Positions 8,905-16,597 of a stretch of 64,000 bases of DNA are shown in pieces. How positions within the stretch are numbered: position 1 is the stretch's first letter; every line of letters starts with the position of its first letter. The DNA lies in assembly GCF_036237275.1 (NCBI RefSeq), contig NZ_CP108352.1, positions 4,650,001-4,714,000 of the forward strand. The letters are read 5' to 3'. Origin of the DNA: Streptomyces sp. NBC_01353 (GTDB taxonomy: Bacteria > Actinomycetota > Actinomycetes > Streptomycetales > Streptomycetaceae). Position numbers and translations under genes: made by a program. Below the pieces are notes generated by a model that saw nothing but the letters and a program-made list of their open reading frames with translations, made no database searches and was not told the origin of the DNA.

Positions 8905-9818
8905 CGCGCGGTCACCTCGACAGTCTCGTCGGCGTCGGCGTCGGCGTAGTGGCGGAGGAAGAGCTCCTCCAGCGTGGGCGGGGTGCTCGTCAGCGAACGC
9001 ACTCCCGACTCGGTCAGCGAGCGCAGCACCGCGTCGAGCTTGTCGGTGTCGACCTGGAGCCGCACCTTGTGGCCCTGGACGGCGAGATCGTGGACGCCGG
9101 GCAGGTGCGCGAGCCCGTTCGGCGCGCCGGCGAGTTCGGCGGTGACGCTGGTACGGGTGAGGTGGCGCAGGTCCGCGAGCGAACCGCTCTCCACCGTCTG
9201 CCCCTTTCGGATGATGCTGACCTGGTCGCAGAGGGTCTCGACCTCGCTCAGGATGTGCGAGGACAGCAGGATCGTGCACCCGCGCTCGCGCGCCTCGGCG
9301 ACACAGCTCTGGAAGATCTCCTCCATCAGCGGGTCGAGGCCGCTGGTGGGCTCGTCGAGGATGAGCAGGTCGACGTCGGAGGCGAAGGCGGCGACCAGGG
9401 CGACCTTCTGGCGATTGCCCTTGGAGTACGTCCGCCCCTTCTTCGTCGGGTCGAGCTCGAACCGCTCGATCAGATCGGCCCGCCGCGCCTTGTCGAGTCC
9501 CCCGCGGAGCCGGCCGTAGAGGTCGATGACCTCGCCGCCGGAGAGGTTGCGCCAGAGCGTCACGTCACCGGGGACGTACGCGATCCGGCGGTGCAGCTCG
9601 ACGGCGTCGTTCCACGGGTCGCGGCCCAGGAGCTGGGCGGCGCCTGAGTCGGCCCGCAGCAGCCCGAGCAGGACCCGGATGGTGGTGGACTTCCCGGCGC
9701 CGTTGGGGCCGAGGAAGCCGTGGACCTCACCGGTCTCGACCGCGAGGTCGAGGCCGTCCAGCGCGTGCGTCCGCCCGAAGGACTTGTGCAGTCCGGCGAT
9801 GGTGATTGCCTTCGTCAT
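8901..9818 (-). CDS. ABC transporter ATP-binding protein (drug exporter type)
   Basis: A 305-aa nucleotide-binding subunit: Walker [10 protein letters not shown] (37-45), signature helix YSKGNRQKV (a variant of LSGGQ common in DrrA/CcmA-like exporters), Walker [14 protein letters not shown] and a C-terminal regulatory extension of about 90 residues typical of ABC-2 exporters. It is the first gene of the operon with the permease and is transcribed divergently from the GbsR/MarR-type regulator. The shared 62-bp region contains a large inverted repeat that probably controls both. Confidence 0.92.
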   Translation of the reverse strand: MTKAITIAGLHKSFGRTHALDGLDLAVETGEVHGFLGPNGAGKSTTIRVLLGLLRADSGAAQLLGRDPWNDAVELHRRIAYVPGDVTLWRNLSGGEVIDLYGRLRGGLDKARRADLIERFELDPTKKGRTYSKGNRQKVALVAAFASDVDLLILDEPTSGLDPLMEEIFQSCVAEARERGCTILLSSHILSEVETLCDQVSIIRKGQTVESGSLADLRHLTRTSVTAELAGAPNGLAHLPGVHDLAVQGHKVRLQVDTDKLDAVLRSLTESGVRSLTSTPPTLEELFLRHYADADADETVEVTAR

Positions 9819-9830
9819 GCTTCAGAACGT

Positions 9831-9867
9831 ACGCTTCTTTCAGAAAATTGTGAAGTTAAGGAAGCGT
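9831..9867. promoter_or_regulatory. Inverted repeat, probable operator between ABC exporter and regulator
   Basis: ACGCTTCTTT at 9831-9840 and AAGGAAGCGT at 9858-9867 are inverted copies matching at 9 of 10 positions with a 17-bp spacer. The region is strikingly AT-rich compared with its surroundings. TATAAA at 9867-9872 directly adjoins the right arm, 9 bases ahead of the regulator ATG (9881), so it could be the -10 of a nearly leaderless regulator transcript. Binding of the regulator would block both directions. Confidence 0.55.
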
Positions 9868-9880
9868 ATAAAGTTGGGGG

Positions 9881-10399
9881 ATGAGCGAGATGACGACGAC
9901 CGGCGCCGGCGGCGACGGCAATGACGAGGCCGTGTCCCGGTTCGTGGAGCGCTTCGCCGCCGAACTCACCGAGGCCGGGATGCAGCGGATGTCATCACGC
10001 GTGTTCGCGGCGCTGCTGGCCTCGGAATCGGCGTCCATGACCTCCGCCGAACTCGCGGAGCAGCTGCGGATCAGCCCGGCCGCCGTCTCCGGAGCCGTCC
10101 GCTACCTCAACCAGGTCGGCATGGTCAGCCGCGAACGCGACCCCGGCTCGCGCCGCGAACGCTACGTGCTTCACAACGAGGTCTGGTACGAGATGATCAC
10201 CCGCCGCGACCAGATCCTGGTCCGCTGGGAGAAGGTGCTCCGGGACGGCTCCGAAATCCTCGGCCCGGGCACGGCGGCGGGCCGGCGGACGGCCGAGACC
10301 GCGGAGTTCTTCGAGTTCCTCCAGGAGGAGATGCTCGGAATGATGGACCGCTGGCGGGGGCGCAAGGCGGCCAAGGCGAAGGCCGAGACCGAGGCGTAG
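9881..10399 (+). CDS. GbsR/MarR-type transcriptional regulator
   Basis: 172 aa, a winged HTH at about 45-100 (TSAELAEQLRISPAAVSGAVRYL, then a wing with RERDPGSRRERY) followed by helical dimerisation segments and a Lys/Ala-rich tail. Regulators of this class next to drug-export ABC genes usually repress them and respond to the exported compound. It is divergent from the ABC operon and shares its promoter region. The G-run directly before ATG 9881 is too close to act as a normal ribosome site, which supports leaderless translation. Confidence 0.85.
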   Translation: MSEMTTTGAGGDGNDEAVSRFVERFAAELTEAGMQRMSSRVFAALLASESASMTSAELAEQLRISPAAVSGAVRYLNQVGMVSRERDPGSRRERYVLHNEVWYEMITRRDQILVRWEKVLRDGSEILGPGTAAGRRTAETAEFFEFLQEEMLGMMDRWRGRKAAKAKAETEA

Positions 10400-10457
10400 A
10401 TCCGCGCTCGGGTCCCGGCCCGGTCCCTCGGCCCGCGGTGAAGGCGGGCGGGCGGCG

Positions 10458-10787
10458 TCAGCCGTTCGAGGCGATCTCGGCGGCGGTGTCGGCTTCGGCA
10501 CCGGACCCGCCCTCGGCCCCGCTCCCGGACCCGCCCTCGGCCCCGCTCCCGGACCCGCCCTCGGCCCCGCTCCCGGACCCGCCCTCGGCCTCCCACCGCA
10601 GCAGGTCACCCGGCTGGCACTCCAGCACCTCGCAGAGCGCCGCCAGTGTCGTGAAGCGCACCGCCTTCGCGCGGCCGTTCTTGAGCACCGCCAGGTTCGC
10701 CGGCGTGATCCCGACGCGCTCCGCGAGCTCGCCGACGGACATCTTCCGCCTGGCCAGCATCACGTCGATGTCGACGGTGATCGGCAT
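10458..10787 (-). CDS. XRE-family HTH regulator (YozG-like), partner of DUF2975 protein
   Basis: 109 aa. Residues 1-70 form a compact Cro/CI-like domain (MLARRKMSVGELAERVGIT, then NLAVLKNGRAKAVRF and LCEVLECQPGDLLRW) typical of the small regulator that pairs with DUF2975 membrane proteins. The C-terminus is a Gly/Ser/Ala/Glu tail made by a perfect 24-bp tandem repeat (10503-10590), which is unusual for the family. ATG 10787 overlaps the DUF2975 stop by one base (TGATG), so the two are coupled. Confidence 0.85.
   Translation of the reverse strand: MPITVDIDVMLARRKMSVGELAERVGITPANLAVLKNGRAKAVRFTTLAALCEVLECQPGDLLRWEAEGGSGSGAEGGSGSGAEGGSGSGAEGGSGAEADTAAEIASNG
10503..10590. repeat. Perfect 24-bp tandem repeat inside the XRE gene
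   Basis: Units at 10503-10526, 10527-10550 and 10551-10574 are identical, and 10575-10590 is a partial fourth copy. The unit is in frame and encodes an eight-residue Gly-Ser-Gly-Ala-Glu-Gly type repeat. Perfect identity implies recent expansion or frequent copy-number change. Confidence 0.9.
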
Positions 10788-11278
10788 CAGATCACCTCGT
10801 CCAGCTCTGCCTGCATCGCCGTCGCCTCGACATCGCGCGCGACGGCCTGGGCGAGCAGCGTCCGCAGGACGAGCACGATCAGCGCGACCCCCAGGATCGC
10901 CAGGCCGACCCCGCCCATGATGACGGTGACGCCAGGGTCGTCCCGCTGGCCCGGTGCGTTGAGGACCGTGACCGCGAACCACAGCAGGGCAGCCGCCACG
11001 ATCGCGCCGATCACGACATCCACGTACCGGAAGGCGGTGTGGGAGAACACGGTTCCGCGTCGCACCATCGTCACCAGCCGCCATACGCAGACCAGGGCGA
11101 CCTGGGCCGACACCAGGCCCAGGATCGTGATCACGCGCAGCGGGGTCAGCGGGAGTGACCCGTCCTCCGGGTCACTCCTGCTGACCAACGCCCACACCAT
11201 CAATGCCTGTACGCACACGGTGCCGGTGAGCACCACCACGAGCACGGCGCGCAGCGCGAGCACCGTCAGTCGTCCCAT
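10787..11278 (-). CDS. DUF2975 family membrane protein
   Basis: 163 aa with four predicted membrane helices: about 7-30 (LRAVLVVVLTGTVCVQALMVWAL), 45-65, 85-105 and 118-138, with short loops and a charged C-terminus. This matches DUF2975 proteins, which are regularly encoded with a small XRE regulator (YoaS/YozG arrangement). Function is unknown; the pair behaves in context like a membrane-linked regulatory module. A ribosome site (AAGGAGCGACG) precedes ATG 11278, and a palindrome lies just upstream. Confidence 0.85.
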   Translation of the reverse strand: MGRLTVLALRAVLVVVLTGTVCVQALMVWALVSRSDPEDGSLPLTPLRVITILGLVSAQVALVCVWRLVTMVRRGTVFSHTAFRYVDVVIGAIVAAALLWFAVTVLNAPGQRDDPGVTVIMGGVGLAILGVALIVLVLRTLLAQAVARDVEATAMQAELDEVI

Positions 11279-11310
11279 CGTCGCTCCTTCGATCGAGTCA
11301 CGATGGGAAT

Positions 11311-11327
11311 CTATTGATAATCGATAG
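11311..11327. promoter_or_regulatory. CTATTGAT-A-ATCGATAG palindrome, probable operator of the DUF2975/XRE operon
   Basis: A 17-bp near-perfect palindrome (7 of 8 arm positions) centred on A11319, about 40 bp upstream of the DUF2975 start. It is AT-rich in a very GC-rich genome. The HTH protein of the operon is the obvious candidate to bind it. Confidence 0.55.
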
Positions 11328-11371
11328 GCTTGGCAAGTGTTGGGAGACGCGCGGGCCCAAAGCTCGACGTC

Positions 11372-12175
11372 TCAGTCCTTCGGCAGCGTCAGCCCCCACG
11401 CGCCCTCCCGCACCATCCACGTCCGTCTGCGCACCGGTCCCGACACCACCGTGTCCGCGCGGTAGCGGAAGTCCGGGCCCGAGACCGTGAGCGTGCGGGC
11501 GCCGGCGTGGATGGGAGGCGCGGACGGCGGGTGGATGGTGATGTCCGCCACGCCGGCCACGGAGCGGACGCTGACCCCCTCCACGGGGGCGTTCACATCG
11601 CTGAGCAGGACGCCGTCCGCCTCCACCCGGAGGCGGTGCGTGCGCACCGCGAGCTGGGAGGGGGCCGGCCGGACCAGGGTGCGGACCAGGGAACGGCAGG
11701 CGTCCCAGACGGAGGGCGCGGCATCGTTCGCCGCGCGCCCCGCCGTGGCCGGGATGCTCAGGTCACCGAGCACGACCCCGTCGCTGTCGTCGACCAGCAG
11801 GTCCAGGCGGCGTACGGCCCCGTCGAGCACCGCCCGCGCCGCCGTCACCGCGCTCTGCGGCACGCCGAGCGCGTACGCGACTTCCAGGGAGCCCGGGGCG
11901 CCGATCGGGACCAGGGCCAGCGCCCCGTCCGCGAGCTCACGCTCACGGTGCAGCATCGTCACCGTCCGTAGCAGCGTGCGGTCGTCGCCGACCACCACAG
12001 GGCGGCGGGAGCCCCGCCGCGCAAGGGCCCGGAAGAATTCTTCCGGGCTGTCCGGAAGGCAGATCTTCGTCTCTGCTCCCGCACACAACACATCTTTCGC
12101 GATCCGTACGGACTCGCCGTCACTTCGGCGGGCGACCGGGTCGATGACCACCAGCAGCTGGTCGTGAGCCGACAC
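11372..12175 (-). CDS. Diacylglycerol kinase catalytic-domain family protein
   Basis: 267 aa from GTG 12175, chosen because a ribosome site (GAGGAAGGACCGAG) immediately precedes it; an upstream ATG 12208 would add 11 residues. The N-terminus (HDQLLVVIDPVARRSDGE), a Gly-rich LVPIGAPGSLEVAYALGVP segment and a beta-rich C-terminal half follow the plan of DAGK/sphingosine-kinase-like lipid kinases, although the canonical GGDGT motif is modified (VVVGDDRTLL). It may phosphorylate a lipid, or be a divergent member. It is divergent from purA. Confidence 0.7.
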   Translation of the reverse strand: MSAHDQLLVVIDPVARRSDGESVRIAKDVLCAGAETKICLPDSPEEFFRALARRGSRRPVVVGDDRTLLRTVTMLHRERELADGALALVPIGAPGSLEVAYALGVPQSAVTAARAVLDGAVRRLDLLVDDSDGVVLGDLSIPATAGRAANDAAPSVWDACRSLVRTLVRPAPSQLAVRTHRLRVEADGVLLSDVNAPVEGVSVRSVAGVADITIHPPSAPPIHAGARTLTVSGPDFRYRADTVVSGPVRRRTWMVREGAWGLTLPKD

Positions 12176-12209
12176 CTCGGTCCTTCCTCGGGTAGCATCT
12201 TTGTGCAAG

Positions 12210-12237
12210 AGCCCCTTGCGCTATTGCGCCAGGGGCT
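12210..12237. terminator. Hairpin in the purA leader
   Basis: AGCCCCTTGCGC and GCGCCAGGGGCT form a 12-bp stem with one mismatch around the loop TATT. It lies between the divergent lipid-kinase gene and purA, in the presumed 5' leader of purA, and could act as an attenuator or as an mRNA-stabilising stem. No T-tract follows. Confidence 0.45.
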
Positions 12238-12319
12238 TCGTCTATTCCGGGGCACACCGGTGAGGCGGCATTAGGCCCCCTGACCTTGGACATGCCCCGC
12301 CCGGAAGGGGTGTACGCCT

Positions 12320-13603
12320 GTGCCCGCACTTGTGCTGCTCGGTGCTCAGTGGGGTGACGAGGGCAAGGGAAAGGCCACCGACCTCCTCGGTGGATCCGTT
12401 GACTATGTAGTGCGTTACCAAGGCGGCAACAACGCCGGCCACACCGTCGTCGTCGGCGACCAGAAGTACGCGCTGCATCTTCTCCCTTCCGGAATCCTCT
12501 CCCCGGGGTGCACCCCGGTGATCGGAAACGGTGTCGTCGTCGACCCGGCGGTCCTGCTCTCCGAGCTGAGCGGACTGAACGAGCGCGGCGTTGACACGTC
12601 CAAGCTCCTGATCAGCGGCAACGCGCATCTGATCACGCCGTACAACGTCACCCTCGACAAGGTGACGGAACGGTTCCTCGGGAAGCGCAAGATCGGCACC
12701 ACGGGTCGCGGCATCGGCCCGACCTACGCCGACAAGATCAACCGCGTCGGCATCCGGGTCCAGGACCTCTACGACGAGTCGATCCTTGTCCAGAAGGTCG
12801 AGGCGGCGCTGGAGGGCAAGAACCAGCTGCTCGCCAAGCTCTACAACCGCCGCGCCATCGACGCCGCGCAGATCGTCGAGGAGATGCTCCAGTACGCGGA
12901 GCAGATCAAGCCGTTCGTCGCGGACACCACCCTGATCCTCAACAACGCGCTGGACGACGACAAGGTCGTGCTCTTCGAGGGCGGCCAGGGCACGCTCCTG
13001 GACGTCGACCACGGCACGTACCCCTTCGTCACCTCCTCGAACCCGACCGCGGGCGGCGCCTGCACCGGTGCCGGCGTGGGTCCGACGAAGATCAGCCGGG
13101 TCATCGGCATCCTCAAGGCGTACACGACCCGTGTCGGCGCCGGCCCGTTCCCGACGGAGCTGTTCGACGAGGACGGCGAGGCGCTGCGCCGCATCGGTGG
13201 CGAGCGCGGTGTCACCACCGGCCGTGACCGTCGCTGCGGCTGGTTCGACGCGGTCATCGCGCGGTACGCGACCCGGGTCAACGGCCTGACGGACTTCTTC
13301 CTCACCAAGCTCGACGTGCTGACGGGCTGGGAGCAGATCCCGGTCTGTGTCGCGTACGAGATCGACGGCAAGCGCGTCGAGGAGCTGCCGTACTCGCAGA
13401 CCGACTTCCACCACGCGAAGCCGATCTACGAGATGCTGCCGGGCTGGTCCGAGGACATCACCAAGGCGAAGACCTTCGCGGACCTGCCGAAGAACGCGCA
13501 GGCGTACGTGAAGGCGCTGGAGGAGATGTCGGGCGCGCCGATCTCGGCGATCGGCGTGGGCCCGGGCCGCACGGAAACGATCGAGATCAACTCGTTCCTG
13601 TAA
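12320..13603 (+). CDS. purA: Adenylosuccinate synthetase
   Basis: 427 aa, full length. Joins IMP and aspartate with GTP to make adenylosuccinate, the first committed step of AMP synthesis in the cytoplasm. Clear motifs are the P-loop [11 protein letters not shown] (8-18), NNAGHT, the switch region [10 protein letters not shown] and the GTP/base-binding FLTKLDVL segment near the C-terminus. GTG 12320 follows a GGAAGGGG ribosome site. It is a single-gene unit closed by a strong terminator. Confidence 0.98.
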   Translation: MPALVLLGAQWGDEGKGKATDLLGGSVDYVVRYQGGNNAGHTVVVGDQKYALHLLPSGILSPGCTPVIGNGVVVDPAVLLSELSGLNERGVDTSKLLISGNAHLITPYNVTLDKVTERFLGKRKIGTTGRGIGPTYADKINRVGIRVQDLYDESILVQKVEAALEGKNQLLAKLYNRRAIDAAQIVEEMLQYAEQIKPFVADTTLILNNALDDDKVVLFEGGQGTLLDVDHGTYPFVTSSNPTAGGACTGAGVGPTKISRVIGILKAYTTRVGAGPFPTELFDEDGEALRRIGGERGVTTGRDRRCGWFDAVIARYATRVNGLTDFFLTKLDVLTGWEQIPVCVAYEIDGKRVEELPYSQTDFHHAKPIYEMLPGWSEDITKAKTFADLPKNAQAYVKALEEMSGAPISAIGVGPGRTETIEINSFL

Positions 13604-13628
13604 ACGCCACGAACGCGCTCACCGCGCC

Positions 13629-13664
13629 AAGGGCCCGCACCCCGAACCCCGGGTGCGGGCCCTT
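13629..13664. terminator. Bidirectional terminator between purA and SDR gene
   Basis: A perfect 14-bp stem, AAGGGCCCGCACCC (13629-13642) with GGGTGCGGGCCCTT (13651-13664), around an 8-base loop. It sits between converging genes and would serve both strands. Confidence 0.85.
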
Positions 13665-13672
13665 GGCCTTGC

Positions 13673-14503
13673 CTAGACGTCCAGCTTCGTGTCCCGGCCC
13701 ACCTTCTCCCACGTGGTCAGGTCCCCCCGGACCTGCTCCAGGTGCCCCAGGATCGTGTCGATCGAGTCGTCGCCCAGCGCCAGCCTCAGCGGCGTCTCCT
13801 CCGCGTCCAGGGCGGCCAGGACCGCCGCGGCCGCCTTCGCCGGGTCCCCCGGCTGCGTGCCGCCGCTCGTCTCCACGTACGTACGGGTCGCCCCCGCCGT
13901 GTCCGCGTAGTCGGCAATCCCGTCCGCGCTCGTGCTGCGGTTGCCGAAGAGGCTCGTGCGGAAGGCGCCCGGCTCCACGATCAGGACGTCGATGCCCAGC
14001 GGGCGGACCTCGTCGGCCAGCGCCTCCGACATCCCCTCCAGGGCGAACTTCGTCGCGCTGTACGCGCCGAAGCCGGCCATCGACATCTGTCCGCCCACGC
14101 TGCTGAGCTGCACGATCGCGCCCGAGCGGCGGGCCCGCATATGGGGCAGGACCGCGCGGGACAGCGCCGCCGGGCCGAAGACGTGCACGTCGAAGAGCGA
14201 GCGGAGCTCCGCGTCGCCGGTCTCCTCGACCGAACCGACGTGCGTGCGGCCCGCGTTGTTCACCAGGACGTCGATACGGCCGTGGCGCTCGGCGACCTCC
14301 CCCACGACCCGGGCGATCGCGGCCGTGTCGGTGACGTCGAGCGCGACCGCGTCGACCTGGTCCGGGTGGGCCGCGACCAGGCCGTCCAGGGACACGACCC
14401 TGCGGGCCGTGGCGACGACCACGTCGCCGGCCGCGATCGCCGCCTCGGCGAAGGCGCGTCCGAAACCGCTGTTGGCACCCGTGATCAGCCAGACCTTGCT
14501 CAT
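13673..14503 (-). CDS. SDR family oxidoreductase
   Basis: 276 aa classical short-chain dehydrogenase: cofactor motif TGANSGFG (8-15), a DVTD-type adenine pocket, NNAGRTHVG, catalytic Ser in LSSVGG and the YSATK pair (Tyr/Lys four apart). ATG 14503 was preferred over an in-frame ATG ten codons upstream because GAGGGAG lies at the right distance. It probably reduces a carbonyl compound with NADPH. It is divergent from a LysR regulator and most likely its target. Confidence 0.9.
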   Translation of the reverse strand: MSKVWLITGANSGFGRAFAEAAIAAGDVVVATARRVVSLDGLVAAHPDQVDAVALDVTDTAAIARVVGEVAERHGRIDVLVNNAGRTHVGSVEETGDAELRSLFDVHVFGPAALSRAVLPHMRARRSGAIVQLSSVGGQMSMAGFGAYSATKFALEGMSEALADEVRPLGIDVLIVEPGAFRTSLFGNRSTSADGIADYADTAGATRTYVETSGGTQPGDPAKAAAAVLAALDAEETPLRLALGDDSIDTILGHLEQVRGDLTTWEKVGRDTKLDV

Positions 14504-14525
14504 GTGGACCGTTCTCCCTCGTTTC

Positions 14526-14550
14526 GGTGACACAACCAGCCTGTGCCACC
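14526..14550. promoter_or_regulatory. Inverted repeat GGTGACACA/TGTGCCACC in SDR-LysR intergenic region
   Basis: Two 9-bp arms matching at 8 of 9 positions with a 7-base spacer lie between the SDR start (14503) and the LysR start. The position fits an operator or activator site for the divergent pair. Confidence 0.4.
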
Positions 14551-14579
14551 GGGACGTTGCCGGTCCAAGACCCGTCGTG

Positions 14580-14594
14580 ATAGCCCATGGTTAT
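14580..14594. promoter_or_regulatory. T-N11-A palindrome (LysR box) at the lysR start
   Basis: ATAGCCCATGGTTAT is a palindrome with one mismatched arm pair (5 of 6 pairs, three-base centre) and carries the T-N11-A core of LysR-type regulator sites. It overlaps the two upstream ATG candidates, which supports ATG 14599 as the true regulator start and suggests autoregulation. Confidence 0.5.
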
Positions 14595-14598
14595 GACC

Positions 14599-15492
14599 AT
14601 GGACGTGCACGGGCGGGACCTGCGGTACTTCGTCGCCGTCGCCGAGGAGCTGCACTTCACCCGCGCCGCCGAGAAGCTGTATGTCTCCCAGCCCGCGCTG
14701 AGCAAGCAGATCAGAGCCCTGGAGCGGCAGCTCGGCGCCCCGCTCTTCGACCGTGACCGGCACGGCGTCCGCCTCACCCCCGTCGGTACGGCGCTGCTGC
14801 CGCACGCTCGTGCCGTGCTCGCAGCCTGGGTGGAGGCGGACGAGGCGGTGCGGCGGGCCCGCGCCGACGAGCAGGCCACCCTCGTCGTCGGGATGTCCAC
14901 CAGCCCCGGCCGGGGCGGGCTGCTGCCGGCGATCCGCTCCCGCTTCACCGGGGCCCACCCGGAGATCCGGCTGAAGCTGCGGCAGGTGGGCTGGGAGGAC
15001 CCGACGGCCGGGCTCGCCGACGGCACCAGCGACGTCGCCTTCGTCTGGCTGCCCCTCGCGGACGCCGAGCGCTACCGCTGGGTCGTCGTCGCCACCGAAC
15101 CCCGCCTGGTCGCCCTGCCCGAGACGCACCCGCTCGCCGGGCGTGAGCGCGTCGACTTCGCCGAGCTCCTCGACGAGCCGTTCCTGGCGCTGCCCGCCAC
15201 CACACCCGAACTGCGCGACCACTGGCTGGCGCTGGACGCGCGCGACGGCCGGCCCCCGGTGATCGGCGGGGAGATCGCCAGTACGGACGAGACGTACGAG
15301 GCGCTCGTCGACGGACTCGGCATCTGTCTGGTGGCCGCGGGCAACGCACCGCTGCTCACCCGGGGAGGGGTCGTCGTCCTGCCCGTCGACGGGGTGTCCC
15401 CGAGCCGCTTCGCCCTGGCCTGGCGCGCGGACGACACCCGGCGGCTCGTCCAGGACTACGCCCGGGCGGCGGCGACACGCACTCTGCCCTGA
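14599..15492 (+). CDS. LysR family transcriptional regulator
   Basis: 297 aa from ATG 14599 (ATG 14587 and 14593 are in frame). The N-terminal winged HTH is textbook: LRYFVAVAEELHFTRAAEKL, then VSQPALSKQIRALERQLGAPLF. A periplasmic-binding-like co-inducer domain fills residues 85-290. LysR genes divergent from an oxidoreductase commonly control it in response to its substrate; here the target is the SDR gene. Confidence 0.92.
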   Translation: MDVHGRDLRYFVAVAEELHFTRAAEKLYVSQPALSKQIRALERQLGAPLFDRDRHGVRLTPVGTALLPHARAVLAAWVEADEAVRRARADEQATLVVGMSTSPGRGGLLPAIRSRFTGAHPEIRLKLRQVGWEDPTAGLADGTSDVAFVWLPLADAERYRWVVVATEPRLVALPETHPLAGRERVDFAELLDEPFLALPATTPELRDHWLALDARDGRPPVIGGEIASTDETYEALVDGLGICLVAAGNAPLLTRGGVVVLPVDGVSPSRFALAWRADDTRRLVQDYARAAATRTLP

Positions 15493-15559
15493 ATCCCCCT
15501 CGTCAACTTTTCTTTCTCCGGCCACACTTGACGCTCCGTCGTCAAAATCAGGGGGACTC

Positions 15560-16207
15560 ATGGCAGAAGAACCGAAGGCGCCACCACCGCCGTCCACACC
15601 GCCGCGGCCGTGGAAGGCGGCCACGCCGGCGCCGCCGTCCGCGCCACCGGTGGTCGGGGACGTGGTCGAGGTCAAGCTGAGCAAGCGACTGCTGTGGGTG
15701 GACGGAGCGGCGTATCCGCTCCAGAACATCGCCCGCGTCTACACGTTCACGCTCCACCCGCGTCGCGCACAGGCCTTCGTACGCTTCATGAAGCGGATGG
15801 CCGTCCTCCTCCTGGTGGGGCTGCTTCTGGCCTTCGTCACGGAAGAGAACTCCTTCGGCTCGTCGTCCTACGAGAGTGACTCGGACTCGGTCACGCCGTT
15901 CCTCTGGTTCGTCGTCGTGTGCCTGACGATCTACTTCGTCGGCGACATGCTGAGCGTGGTGCTGGCCAAGTCCCACTTCGTCCTGGCGGTCGAGACGTCC
16001 GGCCCGTCGCAGGCCGTGGTGACCAGCCGGGACCGTGCCTACCTCAGGCAGCTCGTCCACACCCTCGCTGAGGCGATCGAGAACCCGGACAACGAGTTCG
16101 CGGTGAAGGTCGAACGGGTGATGATCAGCAATCCCGCCAACTACTTCTTCGGCAACGCCGTGAACATGTACGGCGGCAGCGGCAACGTGGGGATGTCCAA
16201 CGGATGA
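15560..16207 (+). CDS. DUF6232-like 2-TM protein with C-terminal Asn/Gly motif
   Basis: 215 aa. A Pro-rich N-terminus (to about 30) leads into a small domain (VKLSKRLLWVDGAAYPLQNI), two membrane helices at about 77-92 (MAVLLLVGLLLAFV) and 112-135 (FLWFVVVCLTIYFVGDM), then a second soluble segment with a conserved-looking ETSGPSQAVVTSRDRAYL. I believe this matches DUF6232, of unknown function. The last 22 residues (194-215) carry NYFFGNAVNMYGG and further Gly/Asn; the same motif begins the next protein. ATG 15560 follows a G-run. The stop overlaps the next start (ATGA 16204-16207). Confidence 0.8.
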   Translation: MAEEPKAPPPPSTPPRPWKAATPAPPSAPPVVGDVVEVKLSKRLLWVDGAAYPLQNIARVYTFTLHPRRAQAFVRFMKRMAVLLLVGLLLAFVTEENSFGSSSYESDSDSVTPFLWFVVVCLTIYFVGDMLSVVLAKSHFVLAVETSGPSQAVVTSRDRAYLRQLVHTLAEAIENPDNEFAVKVERVMISNPANYFFGNAVNMYGGSGNVGMSNG

Positions 16208-16281
16208 GCGGCGACAACTACTTCTACGGCAACACCGTCAACATGCACGACGGAACGAACAACACCGGCATGGTGAACCAC
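16139..16281 (+). repeat. Shared Asn/Gly motif, two copies in adjacent coupled genes
   Basis: Copy 1 (16139-16204) encodes NYFFGNAVNMYGG plus following Gly/Asn residues at the end of the first gene. Copy 2 (16216-16281) encodes NYFYGNTVNMHDG plus following residues at residues 5-26 of the second. Twelve of 22 positions are identical: N-Y-F-x-G-N-x-V-N-M-x-x-G-x-x-N-x-G-M-x-N. The nucleotide sequences are also alike, so one copy may be a duplication of the other. Confidence 0.8.
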
Positions 16282-16554
16282 CAGTCGGGGACGGTCGGCG
16301 CCCAGGCCACGTCTCCCGCCATGGAGGCCGCCGTGCAGGAGCTGCTCCGCCTGCTCGTGGAGCTGCGCGGCAACGTGCCCACGGGGACGGCACAGTCCCT
16401 CGACGCCACCCTGCCGGCCATCACCGCCGGACCGGCCACCGAGCCGGAGGAGCGGCGCCGGGCACTGGACCGGATCGCGGAGATCGCCGGGGCGGCGGGC
16501 GCGATCGGCGCTCCGCTCGTCGCTGCGGTCGAGCGCGTGATCGCGCTGCTCTAG
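16204..16554 (+). CDS. Small conserved protein with N-terminal Asn/Gly motif (DUF5955-like)
   Basis: 116 aa, no membrane segment. Residues 5-26 repeat the motif that ends the upstream protein, and HQSGTVGAQ follows. The rest is amphipathic helices (EAAVQELLRLLVELRGNV; EPEERRRALDRIAEIAGAAG) ending in a hydrophobic helix. I think it is a DUF5955-type protein, of unknown function. Its ATG overlaps the upstream stop, so the two are made together and probably interact. The TAG stop lies in the left arm of the palindrome 16551-16597. Confidence 0.75.
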   Translation: MSGDNYFYGNTVNMHDGTNNTGMVNHQSGTVGAQATSPAMEAAVQELLRLLVELRGNVPTGTAQSLDATLPAITAGPATEPEERRRALDRIAEIAGAAGAIGAPLVAAVERVIALL

Positions 16555-16597
16555 GGCCTGTGCGAGTCAGGGTGGACTCCACCACCACAGGCCCTAG
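16551..16597. terminator. CTAGGGCCTGTG palindrome, bidirectional terminator donating both stop codons
   Basis: Perfect 12-bp arms, 16551-16562 and 16586-16597, with a 23-base interior. The left arm contains the TAG of the small DUF gene and the right arm contains the complement of the TAG of the Ser/Thr kinase gene. The CTAGGGCC ends resemble those of the MITE-like element at 5425-5590, so this may be a small insertion rather than a native terminator. Confidence 0.65.

Noticed and set aside
10503..10590. 24-bp repeats considered as CRISPR or iterons
   Set aside because: They are contiguous, in frame and inside a coding gene.
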